Position numbers and translations under genes: made by a program. Shown in pieces: positions 10,140 to 19,539 of a DNA stretch of 26,269 nucleotides. The stretch's first letter is position 1. Every line of letters starts with the position of its first letter. This DNA comes from Hypsibius dujardini (lineage: Eukaryota > Tardigrada > Eutardigrada > Parachela > Hypsibiidae), in the NCBI GenBank assembly GCA_001579985.1, contig LRSR01011307.1, positions 1 through 26,269 of the forward strand. The letters are read 5' to 3'. Under the pieces are notes generated by a model that was given only the letters and a program-made list of their open reading frames with translations, was not told the origin of the DNA and made no database searches.

Positions 10140-10582
10140 TCCGCCTGCCACTTCCTGATACGCTTTTGTTGGAGTCGTTCCAGAAGATGGGCAGGGATAA
10201 GTAACAGCATGTGCAGTCCATAAGCAGGTTCCATTGTCGAAAACGCACATACGGCAGTCATCGTTCATACGGAGGTCCATGTTTGTAGACACGTTAAACA
10301 GAGACGATATCTTTTTAAAAGTGTGTCTCACAGAATCGTTATATGTGACAGCAAGGTCGCCGTTATCGGTCAAGTCAAAACTGTAGACGAGCGCGTTCTT
10401 ATCCCATCCGAGGTTTTCAGTGAAGCCAGCACCGTGACGAATAGAAAAGACGACCGTATCGTCACACGAACGGACGAGCACCAGCTTGCCATCCGCCTGG
10501 GCAGTAAGCGAGCACGATCCCTTTTGAGTGTTGGACGTGAAGGAATCACCACGATTGAGACTGCGCCGGACATTTAGTATAA
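10140..10582 (-). CDS. Poly-lectin gene, exon 7: domain D6 (A type)
   Basis: This 443-base exon closes unit 1. Acceptor TTAATTAG is phase 1 and donor GTAAGT at 10139 is phase 0. Sequence and translation are identical to D12: start VILNVRRSLN, degenerate sites QADGKLVLV, TDNGDLAVT and NDDCRMCVF, and six cysteines. Its phase-0 donor fits the D7 acceptor across a 1236-base intron that contains the foldback repeat, which makes the two units one reading frame. Confidence 0.82.
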
Positions 10583-11497
10583 CTAATTAACAAGCACAGA
10601 TGCATGAGAGCGAGAGCAAGAAAGAATGAGATATGGTACATTTGTGCCGAGGTTAATATGAGAGTTGTTATTTGGGTTTTGGCATGTCGCGTGGTACAAA
10701 CCCTAATTCTATGTTTTTCAAATTTCACCATGGCGCTATTCCAACGATTGTTAAAGTTATTACTAAACCGAAATCCTTAAATCAGTCCAGAATGATATTT
10801 AGCGCTCTGTGGTACAATTTTTGATTTCATACGCAGCTTGCCAAAACCGAAAAAGCAACCCAAAGATTAACCTCGGCAGAGTTGTACTCATGCTTTCAGA
10901 TTAAGGAGAGAGGGGAGCACCTTTCTGTTTGAAATTGAACGGGCTCGGTAGGCCCTTGACGTGGCACCCAGCCCTCAATGACCACATAGTCCAAAGAGGT
11001 GTCGCAGGCCTAAATCGTCTACCGTGTGCTCTTTCGCGTGCACGCAGTTAGCGAAAGGCTATAAAACAGCCCGTAAGATGTCACCGCAATTGACAAAATC
11101 CAGTGCTGAGCGCACCAAGATCTTACAAGCTGCTTTATGGCCTAGCCGTTCATTGCGGGTGCTAAGTAGACCGCACCATGAATGGACCATTGAAACTTTT
11201 CTCAGACTGTACTCATCAAGGGCTACGTACAGCGTCATAACTATACCCAGAGCCATACCCTACTGTACCTCTTTGCTCAAGTTGTTTTTTCCACCCACGC
11301 GTCCAGGCCATTTTTAAACTTCGCCAGCTCATGAATTATTGACATGGGTGAATACAAAACAGCGCCTGAAAACTCTAAATTTGGGTTGAGTGGGTTGATA
11401 AATGGGCTGGACCACAGGGTGGGAAAATAAATAGAGCAAAGCTTTATTTGAACTTCGGTCAGTTAACATGTCTCCACTCCCCTTAACATCATCGTAC

Positions 11498-11882
11498 CTG
11501 TTCCATTTTGGAAGGCGGGCGAGGGTGTCGGTTCGCACAGCCCAAACCCCCCGGACTCCCATAAACACTCGCCTTGGGTGTAAATACAGAGTGAACCCGT
11601 GTCCTCCAAGCGTAGTTTTGCTCCAACAAACCGCGGCTGGAATGTGCCGGAACTCCAGACGAGAAGACCCTTCCCATTGTAGATGGCCAAATTACCGTTC
11701 TCCTGCATGACCACCGACCGCGGGTTGCTGTTGGTGCCGGACGTTCCGCTTGACCAGATGGAGTTGTTGTCGCAGTGACGATAAATGGCCAAATCTCCAG
11801 TCCGTTCCATTTTCAGTTGCACATTCCGACGGGGAGACCACAGCGATTGACCTACAGACAAGGCTTCGCCCGACTCCAACAC
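11498..11882 (-). CDS. Poly-lectin gene, exon 6: domain D5 (B type)
   Basis: This 385-base exon has acceptor ACTTTAG (phase 0) and donor GTACGA (phase 1) at 11497. It appears identical to D11 at every base. The middle site QENGNLAIY is the best preserved; the outer two are ERTGDLAIY and LEDTGSLCI. Four cysteines are present. The intron to D6 is 915 bases, against 3024 bases in unit 2, the difference being mainly the 2-kb insert. Confidence 0.85.
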
Positions 11883-11989
11883 CTAAAGTAAGAACGGATT
11901 TCTAAGTAGATCGTGACAAGACTAAAGTCTCGGGAAAATTTGGCAAAAATTTCCCTTGCCAAAAAAGAAATATTGTATCTAGTCAATTT

Positions 11990-12708
11990 GTTAGTTTTTA
12001 ATTATTCATAAAATAACTGATTGTTTAACAACATTGTTAGTAATACATCCCGGTAGTAGTTGAATACTTAGAGAAGATTGTTTAAACAATGAATCAACTA
12101 CTTAAAAACATATTAGCAACAAGAATGTGTTTGATTTTTTATTGACACAAAGCAAGGCTAGGAGTTAATTGTATTGAATAATTTAATGTACGCTGTATAT
12201 TGATTTGTCTGAACTTGGCCTATTGGATGCATAAAGATCTGATAGTCAGGTTAAATTTCGGGGTTTAAGAACAGAATAAAATGCTGCGCAGTATGCAGCG
12301 ATCTCGCACGAGCACGTAACAATGCCATCATTTTACGGATATCAGCTGACAACTCGGTACCGTAGAGCCAAAGCTTGCCTGTTCTGTACCTATGTTCATA
12401 AGTAGGTAGGTCTAGTCATTCTTCAAGGTAAACCGTACGATAGCAGCCGATAGCCTGCGCCTGTTGTAACTAGGTACGTATGTATGCACTCAGGTAATTA
12501 ATTTCGTATGTACAGAGACTCGCCTAGGTACACCGTCGGATAGGAGTTTGTACCATGGCACCGTGATACCTAGCCATGTCTGCATATAGATACATAAATA
12601 CGTAGGTACAGCCATGTCGATTTAAAGGTCGCTTCTGGAATGTCACGTCGAACTTTCCTGTCTGTCTTGATACTGGCTCATACGACAATGTTAATGGGCC
12701 TAGACCAT
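11990..12708. mobile_element. About 720-base insertion in intron 5, unclassified
   Basis: The D4-D5 intron is 893 bases here but 176 bases in unit 2. The flanks align (TCTAGTCAA on the left, ATGAGCGTAAAAACAT on the right), so the extra bases lie between about 11990 and 12708. Inside, (C)TAGGTAC-like motifs recur near 12404, 12469, 12525 and 12602. No inverted ends, target duplication or coding frame were recognised. It may be a decayed element; borders are approximate. Confidence 0.45.
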
Positions 12709-12775
12709 GACTGACCATGAGCGTAAAAACATTAATTCAGAGTTCAAGCAAAATCAATGACTAAGCCGTGCTTAC

Positions 12776-13269
12776 CTCTCGCATGAGCAAATCTGATGAC
12801 TCTCCACGTGTGAGTTGCCGGATTTGCGCGGGGTTGGGTAGGTTGTCATCATTGGCTGTAAGCCGGGCTTCTCCGTCAGAATTGTTAACGGGACAAGCAT
12901 AAGCCCGTCCACTGGAAGTCCATAGACAAGCACCGTTTTTATATACGCACAGGATACAGTCATCGCTGAGGCGAAGGTTTGCGCCATCTGATGCATCCCA
13001 CTTGGCGTTCCTTCTCATGCTCTGAAGCAGTGCCTTTGCTCTATTTGTTGTGTACATCACCAGATTACCCTCCACATTGATCCCCAAGCCTTGCACGATG
13101 TTGCGTTTATTCAGTAAACTGCTTTCATTCTTCACGGAATAAATCTTTTCACCGTCACACATGCGAGTAAGTACCAGATCTCTGTCCGATCGGGCAGATA
13201 AACGGCAAGTATTCTGCCTCGAGTACGCCGTGTCGAACAGGTTTGAACTTTCACCGGGCCACAGTATGA
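12776..13269 (-). CDS. Poly-lectin gene, exon 5: domain D4 (A type, long)
   Basis: This 494-base exon uses acceptor TGTTTAG (phase 1) and donor GTAAGC (phase 0) at 12775. The domain opens VILWPGESSNLFD. Site positions are RSDRDLVLT, VEGNLVMY and SDDCILCVY; the second is closer to the sugar-binding consensus than in D10. Six cysteines are present: NTCRL, RMCD, two in DDCILC, ACLW and YACP. The hydrophilic tail after the fold matches D10. The 3' 200 bases are nearly identical to D10; the 5' part has many replacements but no length change. Confidence 0.82.
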
Positions 13270-13619
13270 CTAAACACAAAGAATGATTACATAACTGTCA
13301 CCGCCGTTATCGTTTTCAAAGCTCTGAGGGCCGAAGCAGTGTTATTCACAATATGCATCACAATTCGTATATACTGGATTCGGCAATGATTTCTGGACTA
13401 GGCCTCCAAGGCTCTAGCCTGCCTGTGTGCACGTAATCGCAAAAATTCACATTTCACAAGAGTGACCAGTGGATCGGCCCGTAGGAATTGATTCGAGATT
13501 TTGGATTTGATCCATTTCCACAAACGTTATGCCAGATAAGCTGATGTTACCATTGTCACGCAAAGTTGTAAAGCATCCCGTTAAAATCATTCAGTTTAAG
13601 GCACTGCAGCAACCAATAT

Positions 13620-14462
13620 GCTGTAAACTTCGAAATGTAAATTCCCGTTTGAAGGTACCAAGTAGGATGATTTCTCAAAAAAGAATGACAGTTTTTCGAA
13701 AGCTAGAACAGTAAGTGTATTCAAAGCTCGCTTATTTTAAAGTGTTTATTTCGCTGTTTCAAACTCTCTAAGCTCCCCGGTTATCTGTTCGCTAATTGTT
13801 TACAAATGTTTTCTGAGTGGTCCATGTGAGTTGTGATTAGCAAAGGAGATACAACCACAGGTGAGCCAGCGGGAGTGTCCTCGTATCCCCGTTACAATGG
13901 CGTGCAAAACCGGGGTCATCAAAAATGGCAGCACGAACAACTGTAACATCTTTAGGCATGGTGGCCTGCGCCCACATGGTTGCCTCTTCTCCCTGCTTTG
14001 TTGCCCTAGCCTTCACTTTTTAAATCGAAGCCCCCGTCGCCCCTCTGCCTTTATGTATGAACAAAATATGGTAGGAGTCCAAAGACTTTTGCAGTGCCCC
14101 TCGTAGTATCGTACGCTATCTTTCATGATTTCCCATCTAAATCTCGCCGTTGTGGTCTCAAAAAGTTCTTGTTTGTGAGATTTCGGAGTTAGGAAAACAG
14201 CATGGTTTTAAATTTGTTTGGTTTTGTTTTCACTAACAAGAATGTTTTGAAACTGTTCCACATAAAATTCAATGTGGAACGATTGGAATCAGCGAACTGT
14301 TTGTTCGAAATGAACGGGCCGGAGCTAGTGTGTTGTTAGAAACCAGGAGTTTAGTCCGGATCCTTACAAGGCGGAGCCAAGACCCCTCATGGCAGGACAA
14401 GGGTGGGCAAGACGCATATATTGCTAAACGTTTTGAACCCAAAATTCGGGGATTTTGTTCCG
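13620..14462. mobile_element. About 840-base insertion in intron 4, unclassified
   Basis: The D3-D4 intron is 1253 bases here and 369 in unit 2. The flanks align at CCAATATGCT on the left and ATCATGTTGAAACTTGTG on the right, leaving about 840 extra bases. No clear inverted repeats, target duplication or domain is visible. The small open frame at 13861-14106 is not recognisable. A deletion in unit 2 is equally possible. Confidence 0.4.
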
Positions 14463-14522
14463 GATCATGTTGAAACTTGTGCGGATGTGGGCAGACCATG
14501 CACGACAAATACCAGGTCTTAC

Positions 14523-14913
14523 CTTTAGCGTCATCAAATTTTTTCAAGTAAAGAGGATCACATACACCATAACCGCCCGAAGTCCACAGGCAGTGGGATC
14601 CGTTCTTTGCAATGCAAAGGGTCCCGTCGTTGTTGACCCGCAAATCCGCACCAGCAAACTCCCTTCCAGCTGTACCCGAGTTCCAGACCAGAACCTTCTT
14701 GGAATTGTAGATAGCCAGATTTCCGTCTTCCTGCATGGTTACAGCTGTTGGAGGATCGGTCTTGTCATTGTCGGTGTACGTGTACCATATGGACTCAGCA
14801 TCGCACTGCCGAGTGAGTACCAGATCTCCTTCTGGACGCATCGTCAGTTTCACATTCAGCTGAGGCGAAAAGATTTCCTCCCCAGTCCGCAAGCTATGTC
14901 CGGACTTCAACAT
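14523..14913 (-). CDS. Poly-lectin gene, exon 4: domain D3 (B type)
   Basis: This 391-base exon uses acceptor CTCTACAG (phase 0) and donor GTAAGA (phase 1) at 14522. It differs from D9 at two bases, one replacing Gln by Arg near the start. Site positions are RPEGDLVLT, QEDGNLAIY and NNDGTLCIA; four cysteines are present. The open frame that runs on to 14269 is intron read-through beyond the donor and should not be added to the protein. Confidence 0.85.
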
Positions 14914-15645
14914 CTGTAGAGCAATTGATACATGAAAACTAAACGAAGGATTACAGTATTACTGTTAATCAACAGAGGCGCGTATCGAACATCACTAATC
15001 AGTCTTTTGCAACCCATGAAACTCCCCTGACTCGGAGCAATTTGGGGGGGGGGGGAATGCCAAATGTTTCTACTTTATCATTTCATATTAGCTCAATATA
15101 AGAGATGTTTTTTTAAAATGTATGTCGATGTCATCGGCGGAACTCTGAACACTTTTTGAGAACAGATTTCATTTTCTTCATTTCCACTGGAAAAAATGCC
15201 CTTTTTGGATAGTTTGTTCTCAGGATTTCAGACCCTGCTCCTCTCGATATTTATTGTGGAATCGATTGACATCAGCAGAATCTTTATAGAATTTTGGGGG
15301 TGGACCTACAATATGAGTCATTCTCTCACTTTCACTGATCTGAAGTTGCCGGTCTTTATTGCACCTCTCCCTGACATTCAAAAAATATTTCACTGATGCC
15401 AGTTGATTCTGAAAATGTAATGTGTTAAATCAAATGTTTTCTTTATATGCATTTCATTTTACACATGTCTATCTCTTTTATTTTTTCTTTTACAGTGCCA
15501 GGGGTCATTAGGATTGAATGGCAATGCCAGGGGTCCAGATCCCTGCTAACCGCTTTTGGGTGTTCCCAGGGGAGCTATATGGGTTGCCACCTCTTTGTTG
15601 TCCAAATCTCGCAGACAGCGCAGACACCGTTTGTTTTTTACTTAC

Positions 15646-16049
15646 GGTTTCCGGAGTAGGACAGGGCACTGTTAGAGCATGACCGTACCATAAACAAACA
15701 CCCTCTTTGAAGACACACAATTGGCAGTCATCACGCAGCCGCAGGTCTGCCGACAAGGTGGTCAGGGTGCCAAACAATCGGCTTTGAATATCTTTAAATA
15801 AAACCGGACTCTTTCCTACGTAGGTGACTTGCAGATTACCGGTTTCGTTCATGGTGAAAGCCGATAAGGACTTATCTGCATCCATGCTCTCGGGGTTGCC
15901 TGAGTAGCGACGAATGGAAAAGATCGTTGCCCCATCGCACTGCCTGTTGAGTAGCATCTCTCCGTCCGTTTGAAGGGTCAGCGTGCACGAGCCGCTGTTA
16001 GACCACACAGTTTGACCCGGGGTTAAGCTTTCTCCCGATCTCAAGATTA
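15646..16049 (-). CDS. Poly-lectin gene, exon 3: domain D2 (A type)
   Basis: This 404-base exon uses acceptor TTTTTTGCAG (phase 1) and donor GTAAGT (phase 0) at 15645. The domain opens VILRSGESLTPGQTVWSNS. Site positions are QTDGEMLLN, NETGNLQVT and RDDCQLCVF, all degenerate. Six cysteines are present; the two extra loop cysteines of D8 are replaced, with the loop reading RRYSGNPES. The intron to D3 lacks the solo LTR present in unit 2. Confidence 0.83.
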
Positions 16050-16608
16050 CTGCAAAAAATAGGCAGAGACCAAGCTCGGTTTTACTGATTCAGTCGTAAA
16101 TGCCACTTTGTAACATCAGAGGCCAATTTTGTTTCTTACGACTTAGGTGATCGATCGTTTATCCATCGTCCCCGGAAAAATCAATTCGAGGTTGTTCAGA
16201 ACTTGATGAGACATAGTATTTTTGCATAAAAAGGAAAGGGTAGATAGAGTCAAAGCGCCAAATTTAAATCAGGCGACTTTTTAACATGAAACGTCCGGGC
16301 AAGATTCTCAAATTTTTTAAAGAAAAAGAGAATTGGTTAATTGTTCCCCTTTTGCTTTGCCCGTCGAGGTAGAGCCTTGAACTCCACCTCCCCTTCTACC
16401 AGAAAGGGGTCGGACACCGCCCGTCTCTTTTCAACCAGTCTGCATGGACCAACTGTTGCAGCCACGCTTTGTCTCAAATTTGTTATATACTAAACCAATC
16501 ACAATCGAGTGGTGAATTACTCGGACCCCCAAACTCCTCCCCCTAGCCCCGAGCTCACATTTGCTGTTGATTTCTGTTGTAAATATCACTTGGTGACGTT
16601 TAACCTAC

Positions 16609-16996
16609 CCCGAGCATCTTCAAATGTAGGAGCGTATGCTGGGTGGCATAGTGCAATGCCTCCCGATCTCCAAAGACACAGTCCCCTGGTCTTTTCAATG
16701 CACAGCGAGCCCGTGTCCTCCAGTCGGAGTCGCGCTCCTGCAAACCGCTTCTCATACGTGCCGGACGCCCATATAACGAAGTCCTCGATGTCGTATATGA
16801 CGAGGTTTCCATCCGCCCGCATCCTCAGCGGCCGGACACGTGAATTATTGCTATTAGTTTTGCTGTCCCAGATGACCTGACAATCACACTGTCGATACAC
16901 CACCAAGTTCCCGTCAGCTTGCACAAGGAGATTAGCAGTCCGATTGGGAGACCAGATGGACTCGCCGACGCCGAGACTGTCGCCCGGGCCGAGTTC
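16609..16996 (-). CDS. Poly-lectin gene, exon 2: domain D1 (B type)
   Basis: This 388-base exon is the first lectin domain after the signal peptide. The acceptor GTTATGTAG is phase 0 and the donor GTAGGT at 16608 is phase 1. The domain opens ELGPGDSLGVGESIWSPNR. Site positions are QADGNLVVY, a full QxDxNxVxY; RADGNLVIY, with Arg for Gln; and LEDTGSLCI. Five cysteines are present: two in QCDC, then LCI, LCLW and LCHP. It is the most diverged of the six pairs relative to its partner D7, yet has exactly the same length. Confidence 0.83.
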
Positions 16997-17678
16997 CTAC
17001 ATAACTAATTTGAATAAAAACGCGGAGAACCCCATCACGCGATTGGATTAAGCGGAGAGGAGAACACATTTCTGCTGGTATTGGAAAGGGCTCTATATGC
17101 CTACGACGAGGTATCATCAATCATAAGCCGGAAAAACGAGAACTCACAAATGTTTAGAATGAAGCAATTTCACAAATACTTCACTTGTCGGAGCTTCTCA
17201 ATGGCACGAGTTGGTAAATTCCATGAGACACAGCAGAGGGTTCAGATTTGTGAAAGTGTTTAAAAGTTTCAATCATTTTGCTGATCTCGGTAAGGTCTTA
17301 CTAGCTGTTTTACAGGCTTGACGCTCTTTGCGCGCACGCTACGGCAACAGAGCCCACAATGATTCAACAACAATTGACTCTTCCCTCAGAATGTGTGGTC
17401 GAATACTGTAGAGCCAAGTGCGGCCCGATAAATATATGGATCTCTTTCAATTTCTGTCAGAAGACTTCTTCCCCCCCCCCCTGAGAATCGGGGGCTCATT
17501 TATGGTTCTTATAGATCGAGGGGGGAAGAGTGTACAGCATGAGTACCGTTATTATTACGGGCTGCGGGGGCCTTTCAAAAATTAAATCAACCATTGCCCA
17601 TATCTCATGACCGTATTTTAATTAAGGGGGCAATTACTCCGTTGCCCCTACCGTTCTAATGATGCATGATACACCTAC
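16997..17678 (-). other. Intron 1 of the poly-lectin gene
   Basis: This stretch between the signal-peptide exon and D1 has donor GTAGGT and acceptor GTTATGTAG, both phase 0. It holds an 11-C run at 17471-17481 and one member of a direct repeat (17458-17548). No other gene is seen. Confidence 0.6.
17458..17548 (+). repeat. Direct repeat, left member
   Basis: This stretch starts with AGAAGACT, has a GAGAATC and G/C-rich middle, and ends TGTACAGCATGAGTACCG (17531-17548). It recurs at 18182-18285 in the same orientation. The pair brackets the signal-peptide exon. Confidence 0.6.
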
Positions 17679-17825
17679 CTCTAGGGATCTCGATGAATTA
17701 AAGCATGCGGATTTTGGGTTTGGGTCTGCAATAATTATCCCAAAAGTATCATTATTTGAGGTCGACTCGGCAATGCAGTCAACCACCAGACAGGCAATGA
17801 TCCAAATGTTCCACCCGGTATCCAT
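17679..17825 (-). CDS. Poly-lectin gene, exon 1: signal peptide
   Basis: The ATG at 17825 opens a 49-codon exon ending at a GTAGGT donor in phase 0, matching the D1 acceptor. The N-terminus MDTGWNIWIIACLVVDCIAE has a hydrophobic core from residue 7 to 18 and a plausible cleavage after Ala19 (Cys at -3). An Asp inside the core is unusual. A short Ser/Asn-rich linker follows, with an N-S-S glycosylation motif. It predicts that the 12-domain lectin is secreted. The frame stays open upstream to a stop near 17916 without another ATG, so this is the only usable start; the -3 base is T, a weak context. A 5' untranslated exon may lie upstream. Confidence 0.65.
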
Positions 17826-18181
17826 CGATTTTATGCTGATGTATATAGGAAAGATATAATCATGCTCAGAAAGGGTGAGCTTATTAAAGTATAGACAAAC
17901 GTCGCTGTAACGATACTAACTCTTTTTGGTTGAGAAATATTTCATTCCACACCTGAAGCAACTGTCACAGGCCCGCAATACGATTGCAGCTAACCAGTCT
18001 CGCCTGCGGACGTTAGGCCCGCCATCGTAAAAAACATTTTTTAGGAGGCTCTGTTGCGATGCGTGTTCCACTCGTCGTTCGAGCTGTCGTTCGAACCTCG
18101 CAGCCGACCGACGCGTGATGTCGGTATTATCGAACTTCTTTTTTGCGAAAACTCTACGTCTGTTATCCATGAAGGTACTGA

Positions 18182-18285
18182 GAGAAGACTCAGGTGAGAA
18201 TGCCCCCGGGTCGTTTCCGACGTGTCTTTTTGCCCCAGGGTGCTGGCGGGTTAGGAGGTGGGAAGGGTGTACAGCATGAGTACCG
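18182..18285 (+). repeat. Direct repeat, right member
   Basis: The shared 18-base end TGTACAGCATGAGTACCG is at 18268-18285, preceded by GGGAAGGG against GGGAAGAG in the left copy; AGAAGACT and GAGAATG lie near the start. The surrounding region 17826-18900 shows no recognisable gene. An open frame on the minus strand at 17916-18170 is unassigned. Confidence 0.6.
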
Positions 18286-19072
18286 CTGTTTCGTCACATT
18301 GAAATGGTATAGTATCATGGTGTCTGTCAATACATAGTAATACCTTTTAAAAGTCGTACCTTTTAAAGGAAGGGTCTAATTGTCGCTGTCTAACTCCAAA
18401 ATAACATATCTATCAAATTTGTATCTTTTTCATAAATGCAAAACTTATTAATTAAGAAATAAACCATAAATTGATGTACAACATCAATTATGTGGAAAGA
18501 AGTTGTCTGCTTCGCTATTTTCGTATAAGAAGTATAAGAAAATAGTTTTTCATAAATTTTCAAATAAATACGGCACCAAATGTATCAAAAAAATCGAATA
18601 CAGTATTGAATTTGGTTTGATACAAATTTTACATTTAAACAACGACAGAGTTAAACATCTAGACATTAAAACATTAAGGCAAACAAAAATGTGCATCGTT
18701 GAATTTTCACTGTTAGGCCCTGCTACAATCAGCGACAAGATTGAGTACACTGGAGGGTTCGGGGCATGGGCAAAAGGGGCGGACAAAGGGAGGTTTTCAT
18801 ACAATCGAAAAATCAACCACCTGACCTGCAGCGGTTGCTTGACTACTGAGCATGAAAATATTTCTTTGCTGGACACTAACTCATTCAAAATTCAACTTGG
18901 AAGCGATTGGCATTAATAAACTATTTTTTGGAAATAAGGGGGTGGAGCCAGATGAATGTTTGCAAAGAAGACTGGAAATGAGAACAAAGCTTTAACCATT
19001 AAAAAATTGAGAAATTTAGTCTCGTGTACGTGCCTATTTTTTACAGGCTGTAACTGTATTGCTTTACAACTT

Positions 19073-19496
19073 TGGGGACTCTCCTTCCCTCGAAATTTAT
19101 AATAAATTCTCCTCCGACCGTTTACATGAGACATGTAACACTATGCCTCATCAATCTACACGATGTACGTCCACTTGCCTCGTTTGATGTGCTCCAGCAG
19201 GCGCGGGACCTTCAATACCCGTTGCACAACTTGCTTGTCAGACAGGTGGGGGTCTTCGCCTTGCAGCGCTTTTTCCCGACCAAATCTCTGGCAATAATCC
19301 GCCGCACTTTGCTGGGGGAGAGTCCCAACTTCTGCGTAATCTGTCGGTTGGTAAAAGAATCGGGTCGAAGGACGAGTTTTTCCACATTTTTTATCGTTTC
19401 CGTCGTGCGTACAGATGGCTGTATCTGGATCCCCAGCTTTTTGCAAGCTTTGCTGCTCCTTGCTGTTGGACGCGCCCAACAAGTCCCCATATCCAA
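19073..19496 (-). pseudogene. Tc1/mariner-type transposase relic
   Basis: Reading from 19496 downward, the frame gives a helix-turn-helix region (NVEKLVLRPDSFTNRQI, then LGLSPSKVRRIIARDL) typical of N-terminal DNA-binding domains of Tc1/IS630-like transposases. Near 19243 the frame shifts by one base and continues as DKQVVQRVLKVPRLLEHI. It then meets two TAG stops (19156-19158 and 19141-19143) around I-D-E-A, where the Asp (codon 19150-19152) sits at the place of the first catalytic residue of the DDE domain. HVNGRRRIYYKFRGKES follows, also typical. The rest of the catalytic domain is not found, so it is inactive. Confidence 0.65.
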
Positions 19497-19539
19497 TCAT
19501 CCAACCATTATTAAAGGTATTTTCGGGGCGTGGCCTCAA

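Noticed and set aside
14269-14522. Extension of the D3 open frame beyond the lectin fold
   Set aside because: It lies past a good GTAAGA donor; the matching place in D9 stops at once, and the sequence is not conserved.
17916-18170. 84-codon minus-strand open frame rich in Arg
   Set aside because: No family, splice signal or conserved partner was recognised, so it is left unassigned.
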